NCBI GenBank assembly: GCA_947243795.1
Contig: OX365934.1
Span: forward strand, 62,001-126,000
Direction: 5' to 3'
DNA from: Saccharomyces uvarum
Taxonomy: Eukaryota > Ascomycota > Saccharomycetes > Saccharomycetales > Saccharomycetaceae
DNA: 64,000 nucleotides
Both the position numbers and the translations under genes were made by a program. Positions 20,615-29,740 of this stretch are shown piece after piece. The stretch's first letter is position 1; every line of letters starts with the position of its first letter. The notes under the pieces are model-generated. The model had not been told where the DNA came from. It searched no databases and saw only the letters and a program-made list of their open reading frames with translations.

Positions 20615-20872
20615 ATGTCCGTTACTGAACAGGGGCTCCGCGAGAAGATCGAGTCAGCCATACCTGGAGTCTACCACATCATCGTGACGGATCTTTCGTA
20701 TGGTTGTGGCCAATCGTTTGATATTGTGGTGGTCAGCAATTTCTTCCAAGGCAAGAACAAACTAATGAGAAGCCGTGCTGTGAACAAGGCCGTCGAGGAG
20801 GAGCTGCAGGAGATCCATGCGTTTAGCTGCAAGTGCTACACGGAGGACGAATGGTCCAAGATTGTCGTTTGA
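20615..20872 (+). CDS. BOL2: BolA-like iron regulator Bol2/Fra2
   Basis: 85 residues. BolA fold with the conserved VxD-SYGCGQSFDIVVVS block, the [2Fe-2S] ligand Cys/His region, RSRAVNKAVEEEL helix and IHAFSCKCYTEDEW C-terminus. Fra2 pairs with Grx3/4 and Fra1 in the cytosol to pass an Fe-S signal that inhibits the iron regulator Aft1. The S. cerevisiae annotation I recall has about 35 more N-terminal residues; here in-frame stops (TAA TAG TAG, within 20 bases upstream of the ATG) rule out that extension, so MSVTEQGLREKIESAI is the start. Confidence 0.95.
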   Translation: MSVTEQGLREKIESAIPGVYHIIVTDLSYGCGQSFDIVVVSNFFQGKNKLMRSRAVNKAVEEELQEIHAFSCKCYTEDEWSKIVV

Positions 20873-20971
20873 AGAGCGACTGAGCAAACTGTTCTAGCAT
20901 GAAGTCTCTTTACGTTATTTACATAGGAGGTTATGTATTGCTGCTGTTATGTATTTGCGTATGTACTTTGT

Positions 20972-22369
20972 TTAATCATATGGCGGGGGACTTTCCTCCA
21001 TGCCCCATTTCCAATTATTTTGCGAATCTTGCGAATTCAAACCTACGAAGTAAAACGGTTTCTTCTTCTTAGATGGTTCTTTTTTGATGTCGGAATTCAA
21101 CGATATCTTTTCCGGTATGACATACTTATCCCTTATCGATACTGTGGTTTTAAAGTATGGCGGAACTTGTTCTGCAACCACAGGTACCGGTGTTGAAACC
21201 GGAGTGGGCGTTACTGTTTCGATGGTGGCCGTGCTGTCGTTGACATCTCGGTCCTCTTGTGTCAGTGGCCGTGGCCGTGGGTTTGGAGGCGACCGGGTCT
21301 TCTTGCACTTGATCTTTCTTCTTCTTGGTTTGGTGTTGTCGTCATTGCTGTTGCTCCGGTCAAAAAGTCGAGACTGGATCTTGGTTATCGTGGGTAAGTC
21401 ATACTCGCCAGAATCTAGTACGGTCTTGGGTAGTAGATTGTGGGCACAGTAAAACGGCTTCACCAACTGCTTGGGCGAGACATTCGATGACTGGGGTAAT
21501 GGCGACGATGCCGAAGAGTAGTAGTTGTTTAGCGATGGCATCCTTGATATGAAGCGGTACAGGTTTTGTCTCTCCAGACACCCGGGTATGGCAGAAAGTG
21601 AATTCATCACCGTGGAATGCAGTGACAGAGTAGACCGCGACGAGACGATACTAGAGAGACGTAGCATGTTTATTGGAGAAAGCTCTTGGAAATCCGACCC
21701 ATCCAAGATCACGCGCCTCGACATCGTGGTCTGCTGGTGATGGTGGTCCTTTTTGCTGGGGACGGTGTTGGCCCCCTCGCCGTGACTGGTGAACCAATTC
21801 TGCGACGTGTTGAAGATCAAAGAAGGCAGGACGTCCTTGAACACCACGTGCATGGACTCCTTCAGTCTTCTCTCTATGGTACTTTGCAGAATTTTGATCG
21901 AGCAGTCGAACTTGAAATCCAGGTCCACATCGTTGAACGAGATCCCGATGCCAGGGTTCTTGACAAAGATATTGGTGATGGCCTCCAGTTCGATGGCGCT
22001 AAACGTCATCGTTATAGGGATCGTGAACGAGCCATTGTTGATCAGCCGCGGCGTGGTAAAGCTGGGAGTGTCCTGCTCGTTGATGAGCAAAAGATTCGAC
22101 TCTATAACGGTCTGTATCTGCAACATTGCGTCTTTGCACGATATTTTGCAGATTCCCTTGGCCAGCGACCGCGGCTGTGTGATGATGTCTAGGTCGAGGA
22201 TCTCGAGCTGCGGTGTTGTGGGGAAGTCCACCTTCTGCACCGTTATACCACTTTTCAAAATATCCAGCTTCTTCTTTGATGGCGAGTTCAACGCTGTGGA
22301 AAGCTTCTCCTGTATTCGTTCGTTGAACGAGTTGTCCCCAAAGACCTCTTCGTTAAACCTAAATGACAT
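20972..22369 (-). CDS. MDM34: ERMES subunit Mdm34 (Mmm2)
   Basis: 465 residues (S. cerevisiae 459). Mdm34 is the mitochondrial outer-membrane-side subunit of the ER-mitochondria encounter structure, a lipid-transfer bridge with Mmm1, Mdm10 and Mdm12. The start [20 protein letters not shown] and the following ~190 residues form the SMP lipid-binding domain ([57 protein letters not shown]). The C-terminal half is disordered, with a basic run [11 protein letters not shown] and a PPPYD-type ending that fits the PY motif recognised by Rsp5. Gene is relatively GC-rich, which opens long antisense frames (21686-22382) I take as spurious. Confidence 0.95.
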   Translation of the reverse strand: MSFRFNEEVFGDNSFNERIQEKLSTALNSPSKKKLDILKSGITVQKVDFPTTPQLEILDLDIITQPRSLAKGICKISCKDAMLQIQTVIESNLLLINEQDTPSFTTPRLINNGSFTIPITMTFSAIELEAITNIFVKNPGIGISFNDVDLDFKFDCSIKILQSTIERRLKESMHVVFKDVLPSLIFNTSQNWFTSHGEGANTVPSKKDHHHQQTTMSRRVILDGSDFQELSPINMLRLSSIVSSRSTLSLHSTVMNSLSAIPGCLERQNLYRFISRMPSLNNYYSSASSPLPQSSNVSPKQLVKPFYCAHNLLPKTVLDSGEYDLPTITKIQSRLFDRSNSNDDNTKPRRRKIKCKKTRSPPNPRPRPLTQEDRDVNDSTATIETVTPTPVSTPVPVVAEQVPPYFKTTVSIRDKYVIPEKISLNSDIKKEPSKKKKPFYFVGLNSQDSQNNWKWGMEESPPPYD

Positions 22370-22994
22370 GATGGCACTATAATTGCCTGGTTCTTGATTG
22401 CTGTTGCTGTTTGTATTTGGTCAGGCCCCTTCCAGCCTAGCATGACTCTTCTAATAGGTCTACTATTCTGTCTGATATTGCTTTTAAAGTCACTATTTAA
22501 GACCTAACGGGTTCCTTTATTGACCTAAAGTATATTTACCAAACCTAAAGTTAAAAACAAAAACGGTCTTCTTGACCTAAACTAAAACTGAAAAAACCCT
22601 AGTTGTGGCGTCTTGTTTTTCCCTTTTTGGTAGCCGTGTTTTTATTTTTATTTTTGATTTGTTTATTATACGTGTATTATGCACAGTTTGGTGAACTGTT
22701 AAAGTAGTGTATTGCTGAAGACAGACAGAAGGGTATAGTTTTGTCTGATAGTTCGAGTTTTGGTTGTTCGGTATCGTGCCCTGACCCCATAGTGAACTAC
22801 ATTTAATAGTGAGCGCGTTGCCGATTGCTGCAGCTTAAACTCTAGATCAGCACCTCGAACTTGTTGATTTTCTTTGTTTACGTTAACGATTTTCATATTC
22901 CTTATTGTAATCGTTTGGTTACAGTTCATTTGCATTTTTTTTCTTCCCATATTTAGTTCATTCCGCCAGCTGTGTTCAATTGACACCTTATAAG
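22370..22994. promoter_or_regulatory. MDM34-KIP3 divergent promoter with ACCTAA repeats
   Basis: Between 22450 and 22600 a motif of the form (T)GACCTAAA recurs: AATAGGTC near 22455 (opposite strand), GACCTAAC 22501-22508, TGACCTAAAG 22521-22530, AACCTAAAG 22542-22550, TGACCTAAAC 22573-22582, followed by AAACCCTAG near 22595. I know no yeast factor with exactly this site; a degenerate Tbf1-type array is one reading. A minus-strand ORF overlapping the KIP3 start corresponds in position to a dubious S. cerevisiae ORF and is not annotated. Confidence 0.4.
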
Positions 22995-25406
22995 ATGGAC
23001 GCGCCTGAAACAAGACAGTCTTCTATTGTGGTGGCCATACGAGTGAGACCCTTCACCTCTACAGAAAAGACTAGGCTGGTTAACGATGTTGCTGGCGCAG
23101 AGGCCTCTTTCCCCGGATTGGGTGATTCGTCGCTGATTCTGCCCATGAGCGCCAATTCCGATTCCGATATAGACATAGACGTTGATGAGGGCTCTACGAG
23201 GAGCAAGAGGAACAGCTCTCTGAGAAGGAAAGTCATTAGACCGGAGGGCATACGCAAAATCGTGGACTGTGTGGACGATCGAATGCTCATATTTGACCCC
23301 GCCGATAGAAACCCCTTGAATAAAGTTAGCGACCAGATCTTGAACTCGATGCGTTCAAGGGCCACGAAGCCCACCGCTTCTTCCAGCATCAACGGCAACG
23401 GTACGAACAAATTCGCTTCGCAACGCCGAAGACACGGTGGTGAAATCAAGTTTGTGTTTGATAAACTTTTCGATGAGAATTCTTCACAGACGCAAGTCTA
23501 CAAAGAGACCACCAGTCCGCTTTTGGACTCTGTACTGGACGGATACAACAGTACCGTGTTTGCTTACGGCGCCACAGGCTGTGGTAAGACATACACCGTT
23601 AGTGGCACCCCATCACAGCCGGGGATCATCTTCCTGGCTATGGAGGAATTATTTAATAAGATTGACGACTTGAAAGACGAAAAGAACTTCGAAATTTCAC
23701 TATCCTATTTGGAAATATACAATGAAAGAATAAGAGACCTTCTAAAACCGGAGACACCATCCAAAAGATTGATCATCAGAGAAGATACCCAGAACCATAT
23801 AAAAGTGGCAAATTTGTCGTACCATCACCCGACCACAGTGGAAGACGTCATGAATTTAGTCGTCCAGGGGAATATAAACAGAACCACGTCTCCGACGGAG
23901 GCCAATGAAGTATCATCGAGATCACATGCAGTGTTGCAAATTCACATAATGCAGACCAATAAGCTGGTAGACTTGACCTCGCAGCACACTTTTGCTACTC
24001 TGTCAGTCATTGATCTTGCTGGAAGCGAAAGAGCCGCCGCCACTAGAAACCGTGGTTTGAGATTGCATGAGGGTGCCAACATTAATAGATCGCTGCTAGC
24101 ATTGGGTAATTGTATTAACGCGTTATGCCTGAATGATGGCAGCAGAACTTGCCACATCCCATACAGAGATTCCAAGTTGACAAGACTGCTGAAGTTTTCA
24201 CTGGGCGGGAATTGTAAAACGGTCATGATCGTTTGCATATCACCCAGCAGTTCTCATTATGATGAAACGTTGAATACTTTGAAATATGCCAACCGTGCCA
24301 AAGAGATCAAAACAAAGATCATCCGAAACCAGCAGTCTTTGAGTAGACATGTGGGATCGTATTTGAAAATGATCACAGAACAAAAGAGACAAATCGAGGA
24401 ATTACGTGAACGTGAGGAGAAGATGATATCTATGAAGCTAACAAAGTATAAATTAAACAAGGAGAAGATCCAATTAGCTATTAACGAATGCATTAACCGT
24501 GTCCAACAATCGTACTCCACCGTGGAAACGTACCAAGTGGCCAAGATCCTGAAATCTTTGATACTCTGCAAAAGACGATTTCTACAAATGGTCAAGCTGG
24601 AAGTGGATAATTTAGTACTGCTATTTCAACAAGAGGAGATAGTGGCGGCGGAAATGCAACCGGTGATAAGTAACTGCCAAATGATCAGCGAACAACTGTT
24701 CAACAAGATACATGAATTGGAAGTAAAGTTTGACGAAACTAATGCATTAGATTCCGTCATTCAACAGGTACACTCCATTGATTTGAACAAATTAAGAGAA
24801 ATGGAAGACTGGGACGAGACTTACGACCTAGTGTATTTAGAGTCGTGCCTCAGTCAAATATCGGAACTGCAAAGAAACGAAATCTTGATCAACTCATCTA
24901 TAATGACAGAAAAGCTAATATCGGATGCCGGATTGAATTGCAGATTCAAATTTCTATCAAAATGGTTGATGGACAGGACCCCAGATATCGAATTCATAAT
25001 CCAAGACTTGGTGCATATCGATGAAGAGTTTGAACTGTTTGCCAAAAGTTTCATTTCCAATCCCAGCAATACCTTCACAAACACAAATATTAACATAATA
25101 AATACAACGGCAGCTGAATTGGCTGTCCCCATGGAGACCCTTCATCAACAGAAGTTCCCCAACAAAAAAGTGACATGGACGAGCCCCAGCCCCAGCCCTG
25201 TTCCCGAACAGCAATTAGAACAAGACCAAGAACGAGACCAAGACCAAGACGCAACTGCAGGTGAAGTGGACGTGAGCATGCAAGATACCACATTCACTGA
25301 GCAAGCTCCCTCGGCGCAACTTCCTTCCACTACGGCTGTTCCAAGGAGGAAAATGCGTTCGTCTCTTCTCACACATCAAAGCCTACTAGCCACTGTTAAG
25401 AAATAA
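22995..25406 (+). CDS. KIP3: Kinesin-8 motor Kip3
   Basis: 803 residues from the ATG at 22995 (MDAPETRQSSIVVAIRVRPF), equivalent to the S. cerevisiae start; the frame continues 15 bases upstream only with a TTG codon. Kip3 walks to microtubule plus ends and depolymerises them in a length-dependent way, in spindle positioning and anaphase. Motor domain about residues 10-455: P-loop GATGCGKT near 192-199, switch I NEVSSRSH near 302-309, switch II DLAGSE near 340-345, microtubule-binding YRDSKLTRLL. Neck and coiled coil follow (EQKRQIEELREREEKM), then a variable tail with a Pro/Gln/Glu-rich stretch and a conserved RRKMRSSLLTHQSLL end. Confidence 0.96.
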   Translation: MDAPETRQSSIVVAIRVRPFTSTEKTRLVNDVAGAEASFPGLGDSSLILPMSANSDSDIDIDVDEGSTRSKRNSSLRRKVIRPEGIRKIVDCVDDRMLIFDPADRNPLNKVSDQILNSMRSRATKPTASSSINGNGTNKFASQRRRHGGEIKFVFDKLFDENSSQTQVYKETTSPLLDSVLDGYNSTVFAYGATGCGKTYTVSGTPSQPGIIFLAMEELFNKIDDLKDEKNFEISLSYLEIYNERIRDLLKPETPSKRLIIREDTQNHIKVANLSYHHPTTVEDVMNLVVQGNINRTTSPTEANEVSSRSHAVLQIHIMQTNKLVDLTSQHTFATLSVIDLAGSERAAATRNRGLRLHEGANINRSLLALGNCINALCLNDGSRTCHIPYRDSKLTRLLKFSLGGNCKTVMIVCISPSSSHYDETLNTLKYANRAKEIKTKIIRNQQSLSRHVGSYLKMITEQKRQIEELREREEKMISMKLTKYKLNKEKIQLAINECINRVQQSYSTVETYQVAKILKSLILCKRRFLQMVKLEVDNLVLLFQQEEIVAAEMQPVISNCQMISEQLFNKIHELEVKFDETNALDSVIQQVHSIDLNKLREMEDWDETYDLVYLESCLSQISELQRNEILINSSIMTEKLISDAGLNCRFKFLSKWLMDRTPDIEFIIQDLVHIDEEFELFAKSFISNPSNTFTNTNINIINTTAAELAVPMETLHQQKFPNKKVTWTSPSPSPVPEQQLEQDQERDQDQDATAGEVDVSMQDTTFTEQAPSAQLPSTTAVPRRKMRSSLLTHQSLLATVKK

Positions 25407-26084
25407 CATACATACCATACGTAAAACTGCCTAATATTACTTCTATTTTTATCGTTATTATGCTCATTCTTCATTACGGTTGAGTTCCGGGTCACGGGGA
25501 AAATTTTTCTTTTAATTTCTTTTTCAATTTTTTTAACGCCAGAAAAGGTTCAAAGAGGATTTTGTTCATTAGTCATTAGACACTTTGTTACTTTTAAAGA
25601 GGGTTTGATAGTAGCTAAGCTCCACAAATCATTGATCTTTTAAGGAAAACGTACAAGGATCATATACTAGATTCTCGTTCTCGTTTTTTCTTCCTTTTTT
25701 TTTTCTCTAAAAGCCTTTAACTGGGTTAATTTCCTTTATTGACCCAATTTAAAAGAAAACGTTTCTCAGGAGACTCTTTCAAACAAAGTTAACCTTTTTG
25801 TGTTGCAACTGCTTTTACAGAAAGTAAAGCACCTAAGGAACAGCGTTTAAGCCTTCGAGTCGTTTTTTTATCAGCTTTCACCTTTTTTGTGTGTGTTTGT
25901 GTATATTTAGTAGGGATATTTCATAGTATTCGAAGACACTTCGTTTCACTCATTGAAATTCAGCTTTATTAGCACCTAGCTATTACACTACAAGAAACTT
26001 TTTTTTTTCCTCAATATTATTAAGACAGTTATTAAGTTAATTTGTCTTCAACCCTAACCCCTCCCACCTCCCCCCTAATACAAA
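25407..26084. promoter_or_regulatory. KIP3 3' end and CLG1 promoter
   Basis: 678 bp of AT-rich DNA. Holds pyrimidine tracts, GGGTTAATTTCC and TTATTGACCCAATTT near 25724-25750 (a loose inverted pair), and a C-rich leader immediately before the CLG1 ATG (CCTCCCACCTCCCCCC near 26059). No ORF or RNA gene recognised. Confidence 0.4.
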
Positions 26085-27419
26085 ATGGCTACTACTTTCA
26101 AGTATTATCCTGAAACCATGGGCAATTCTAATGGCTATCCAATAAACTTGCCCTTTCCCAAGGGCCCGGCTGCTTCAGTTGCTATGCAACAACCAAAATA
26201 TATGGGTCATGTTCCGTCTCACTCTGTTCACACTCAGTTACCATCTATGGCTTCTTTAGGTTATTTCAATCAGCCAAGCACTGCTTACTACCCTCCACCT
26301 GCACCACTTCAACAGCACCAGCAACCACCTATCCTTCCTCCTCCGGGCTTAATGTACACTAGTAATAATAACAACAATGTTATTCCTCCTCCGGTACAAA
26401 TGATTCATGATGGTCCACAACAGCTCAACCAAGTAAATGGAGGTGTCAGTGAGAACTTAGACTATGATATTTCTATAATGTCAAAATTCGTCATGGAAAA
26501 TGCCTTTGTTGCCTTCAACGCGAACTATAGCACAGATGATCAGACCACTGATTTATTTTTCAAAGGTATATCATCCGTATTAAATGCAACAAGATTGCCC
26601 TCTGCGACTATTTTTTTGGCTATCGATTATTTGTTCAAATATATCAACAAGTTGACCAACGGAATTCATTCCATCGGTGGCAATTCCATTAATATCATTT
26701 ACCAAAACACCATGATTGCCTTTATTTTGGCGAATAAGTTCAATGATGACAAAACTTTTACTAATTCTTCATGGTCACAAGCAACAGGAATACTGATAAA
26801 CGTTATTAATGATTTTGAAAGACAATGGTTAAGAATATTTGATTGGGAATTGTATGATAATGGATTTCTTTATTATGAATTTGTTAAGAACTTTGAAATT
26901 TTCAAACAGAATCAATTTAAACCTGCTACAACAGCAACTACATTATCACCGATTGTTAATGTTAACGGTTCAAGAAATGGAAATTTCACTTTGAAACCCT
27001 CATCCACGAAAAATCCATTATCTCCAGTTTCCAATTATGAAACTCCAATGCTGATGCCAAATAACATGTTTTCATCGCCCTTATATCAAAGTAATCAAAG
27101 ATCCGACTTTTCCAACATGAATTCCTACTACAACTATTACAACTATAATCAACCAAGACAGAACTACTATCAACAGTTACCAAATATATATTCTTCACCT
27201 GTTGCAGAAACTCAGTTTGATTATGATTTTTACAATTTCAGCAATCAACAACATCAACAACAACAACAACAACAATCATTTTTACCTGCTGTTCCCCAAT
27301 TACCTCCTCCTCATGTTCGCCAGGCTTACAATCATCATTTTGGTTGGAAGTCAATGGATGAACCCGTGAATAATTCAAGGTTCGAAAGGAACTATTTCCC
27401 GTACTCAGCAGTGTATTAA
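26085..27419 (+). CDS. CLG1: Pho85-type cyclin Clg1
   Basis: 444 residues (S. cerevisiae about 452). A Pro/Gln/Asn-rich N-terminal 130 residues precede the cyclin box at roughly residues 140-270, with ISSVLNATRLPSATIFLAIDYLF and IYQNTMIAFILANKFNDDKTFTN-SW, followed by the DFERQWLRIFDWELY block of Pcl-like cyclins. The C-terminal third is Asn/Tyr/Gln-rich and disordered, with a CAA repeat near 27240-27275. Clg1 binds Pho85 and has been tied to life span and autophagy control via Sic1/Rim15. Codon use is ordinary. A poly(U) tract follows the stop. Confidence 0.94.
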   Translation: MATTFKYYPETMGNSNGYPINLPFPKGPAASVAMQQPKYMGHVPSHSVHTQLPSMASLGYFNQPSTAYYPPPAPLQQHQQPPILPPPGLMYTSNNNNNVIPPPVQMIHDGPQQLNQVNGGVSENLDYDISIMSKFVMENAFVAFNANYSTDDQTTDLFFKGISSVLNATRLPSATIFLAIDYLFKYINKLTNGIHSIGGNSINIIYQNTMIAFILANKFNDDKTFTNSSWSQATGILINVINDFERQWLRIFDWELYDNGFLYYEFVKNFEIFKQNQFKPATTATTLSPIVNVNGSRNGNFTLKPSSTKNPLSPVSNYETPMLMPNNMFSSPLYQSNQRSDFSNMNSYYNYYNYNQPRQNYYQQLPNIYSSPVAETQFDYDFYNFSNQQHQQQQQQQSFLPAVPQLPPPHVRQAYNHHFGWKSMDEPVNNSRFERNYFPYSAVY

Positions 27420-27444
27420 TGATTTCTTCATTTTTTTTCCAAAA

Positions 27445-27467
27445 TTTTTTTTTTTTTTTTTTTTTTT
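27445..27467 (+). repeat. Poly(T) tract in the CLG1 3' UTR
   Basis: 23 consecutive T starting 26 nt after the CLG1 stop codon, so the mRNA would carry U23 at almost the same distance from the stop as in EDC1. Function is inferred by analogy only. Confidence 0.6.
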
Positions 27468-28337
27468 CTTCCACCTGATATTTTATCAAATCCTTTGCTC
27501 TTTTTTTTCCACTGATTTTCTTTCTCATTCGTTACTTTCTCTTTCTCTTCTGGTGTGCTAAACACAACTCTCGAAACATGAAATAATAAAAAAAAATTTG
27601 AAAAATCTGTAAAAGAATTTAAAAAATCGTATTTTTCTTTTTTACAAAAATAGAAACCTAGAAAATCAAAAATCAAAATGAAGAAGAAAGACTATCATTA
27701 CCTTTTTTTATTACTAATATATATGGACCTCTTAGGTGAGTGATCTTATAAAAAAAATAAAAAAATCTAAAAAAACAATAAAAAAAATTAATCAATTAAA
27801 CAAATTTTATGACAGAAAATATAATCACAAAAAAATAATGCAAATCAAAGTAAAGAGTTGGCTTCTAATGCTTTCCTTCGAATTTGTTCTTTTTTTTTAC
27901 TTTCTCGTTTTCTTTGTTAATTTTTTTAATCTCTCAATACATATATGTAAGTATTAGGTCTATTTCTTTTTCTATATTTAAGAATACATATAAAAAAATC
28001 CTACTTTTTTTCCCTACCAGCAAAGCAAGCCTTTCATTTGTTCATTTATTTCAAATGGAATGTGTCCTATTGACAAGGTGAGAATAATTCTAGAATTTGT
28101 GGCAGATGAAATGGTGATCCTCTTAGCAGCTTTGATAATCACCGTTCGAACTAAAATAGGACTTTCTCTCTGAACATTGTTCTTGCCTTTTAGAATGTTA
28201 ATATATTGTTATTTGTATTATTAACAAGTCCTATTTTAGGATTTTGATACACTGTATCGGATTAGCGATATCTATGGATGAAAAAGAATAATAGACAGAT
28301 ATATGATTACAAGCAATTCACGAAGATATACCAATGG
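27468..28337. other. Long convergent gap CLG1-SKI8 with an inverted repeat
   Basis: About 870 bp between two convergent 3' ends, very AT-rich with many A and T runs. A 14-bp perfect inverted repeat, CTAAAATAGGACTT at 28151-28164 and its complement at 28226-28239, encloses a 61-nt loop. A shorter pair GGTGAT (28113-28118) and ATCACC (28138-28143) sits just left. Short ORFs at 27736-28081 are low-complexity and not supported as genes. Could be a structured 3' UTR or an unannotated RNA. Confidence 0.4.
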
Positions 28338-29531
28338 TTATTTACCACCGGCTTCTCTAAACCACCTAATGCTTCTATCTAAACATACACAACACAAGCT
28401 TTCATTCAAATCAGCACCCATACCAGATCTCCAACCTTTTTTCATGAATTTTACGTCAAACACACCTGGTTCAGCCAAAGAATCTCCATGTTCATCGACG
28501 GCCAAGATGTCTTCTTCAATTTCAATATCGTCGCAATGCATATTTAAAGTTGTGATTCTTTCCTTCGTTTTTATATCCCAAAATCTTAGTTTGCCATCCC
28601 ATCCGGCACTACATAGCGTGTCACCAGAATCATTGAATGATAGGCTTGTCACCCAACTGGAATGTGCAAATTCTCCAAGACTTGTCTGTGAACAATGTGT
28701 TGGGACGGATAACGAGCCGATTCTTTCACCAAATTCAGTTTCATACAGAGTTATACAGCCAAATGAGTTTGAATCGTGGGCAATAGCCAATAAGGATCCC
28801 TGAGGGGAAAATTGAACCGATCTAATGGAGTTCGAGTTATTGATCATAGAATGCTGTGATTCGAAATTGTACAATGGACGTAATGTAGATAATTCTGAAA
28901 TTTGTACTGTTCCATTATTAAACCCTGTGGCAATTAGCCCTCGTTCAGAGATATCCACGCATGTGGCAAATTGGTTTGGAGTCATCGGCGACACAATGGT
29001 ACCCTGCAGCTCCAATACTGGTTTCCAATCTGGTGATGAAGAGCCAGTTTGGTCTTCGAATGGATAAAACTTCCAGATGTAAGTAGTTCCCTTAACGTCT
29101 GTAGCAATTAGTCTATGCGACAGTAGTCTATCATTTGAGGCACACCATTTCAAAGCCCAAAAAGAGTTCTTCTTCATATCTGTACTCAACAGATCCAGTT
29201 TCTCGAATATAATTTTCTTGCTCCCATTATCTCTTATAATTCGATAAAAGAATAAATCGCCAGAAAATGAAGTAGTAGCGACAAGGCATATTTCGAACGC
29301 GTCCTTCTCAATGGTCTGCAAAACGTCCACATGGTGTAACCCAGTCGTGTGGACAAACTCAGAGTAGGATTTCTCCTTTGGATTTTCATTATCCAATAGT
29401 TTATTGTCCCATAGTTTCAAGTACCCGTCACCTGAACAACTTATTGTGAATGAATTACATGCGGTGACGGAGAAAATATCGGCTTCGTGAGCTTTACCAG
29501 CATTAGCTGTAGCAATGAACACTTTGGACAT
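28338..29531 (-). CDS. SKI8: Ski complex WD40 subunit Ski8
   Basis: 397 residues, same length as S. cerevisiae Ski8. A seven-bladed WD40 propeller throughout, with recognisable blade ends such as GDGYLKLWDNKL near residue 35 and SAGWDGKLRFWDIKTKERI near 310. Ski8 holds Ski2 and Ski3 in the Ski complex, which feeds mRNA into the cytoplasmic exosome for 3'-5' decay, and separately partners Spo11 in meiotic double-strand break formation. The C-terminus ends with DRSIRWFREAGGK. Divergent from VAM7, with 209 bp between start codons. Confidence 0.96.
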   Translation of the reverse strand: MSKVFIATANAGKAHEADIFSVTACNSFTISCSGDGYLKLWDNKLLDNENPKEKSYSEFVHTTGLHHVDVLQTIEKDAFEICLVATTSFSGDLFFYRIIRDNGSKKIIFEKLDLLSTDMKKNSFWALKWCASNDRLLSHRLIATDVKGTTYIWKFYPFEDQTGSSSPDWKPVLELQGTIVSPMTPNQFATCVDISERGLIATGFNNGTVQISELSTLRPLYNFESQHSMINNSNSIRSVQFSPQGSLLAIAHDSNSFGCITLYETEFGERIGSLSVPTHCSQTSLGEFAHSSWVTSLSFNDSGDTLCSAGWDGKLRFWDIKTKERITTLNMHCDDIEIEEDILAVDEHGDSLAEPGVFDVKFMKKGWRSGMGADLNESLCCVCLDRSIRWFREAGGK

Positions 29532-29740
29532 ATTGGATATGAGTTCGGTCTGTGTGTTATGTGTGGTTTCGTGTCTTTAGTCTCAGCATGTACAACACCA
29601 TCTAGTTTTCCTCTTCATAGTTATAATCTTTTTTTTCCGCCTAAGATTTGTATCAAATTATTTAGCCAACAAAAACAAACAATAGAGACATAAATAGGGT
29701 GGATACTAATAGAGAAATAGCAACCAGCAGTGCAGGCAGT

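Noticed and set aside
21686-22382. Long plus-strand ORFs (168 and 197 codons) opposite MDM34
   Set aside because: They are antisense frames opened by the GC-rich MDM34 codons; the corresponding S. cerevisiae ORF is classed as dubious.
22699-23013. 104-codon minus ORF across the KIP3 start
   Set aside because: Overlaps the conserved KIP3 N-terminus and promoter; matches the position of a dubious ORF.
27736-28081. Two short ORFs between CLG1 and SKI8
   Set aside because: Lys/Ile and Phe-rich reading of A/T runs, no protein-like pattern.
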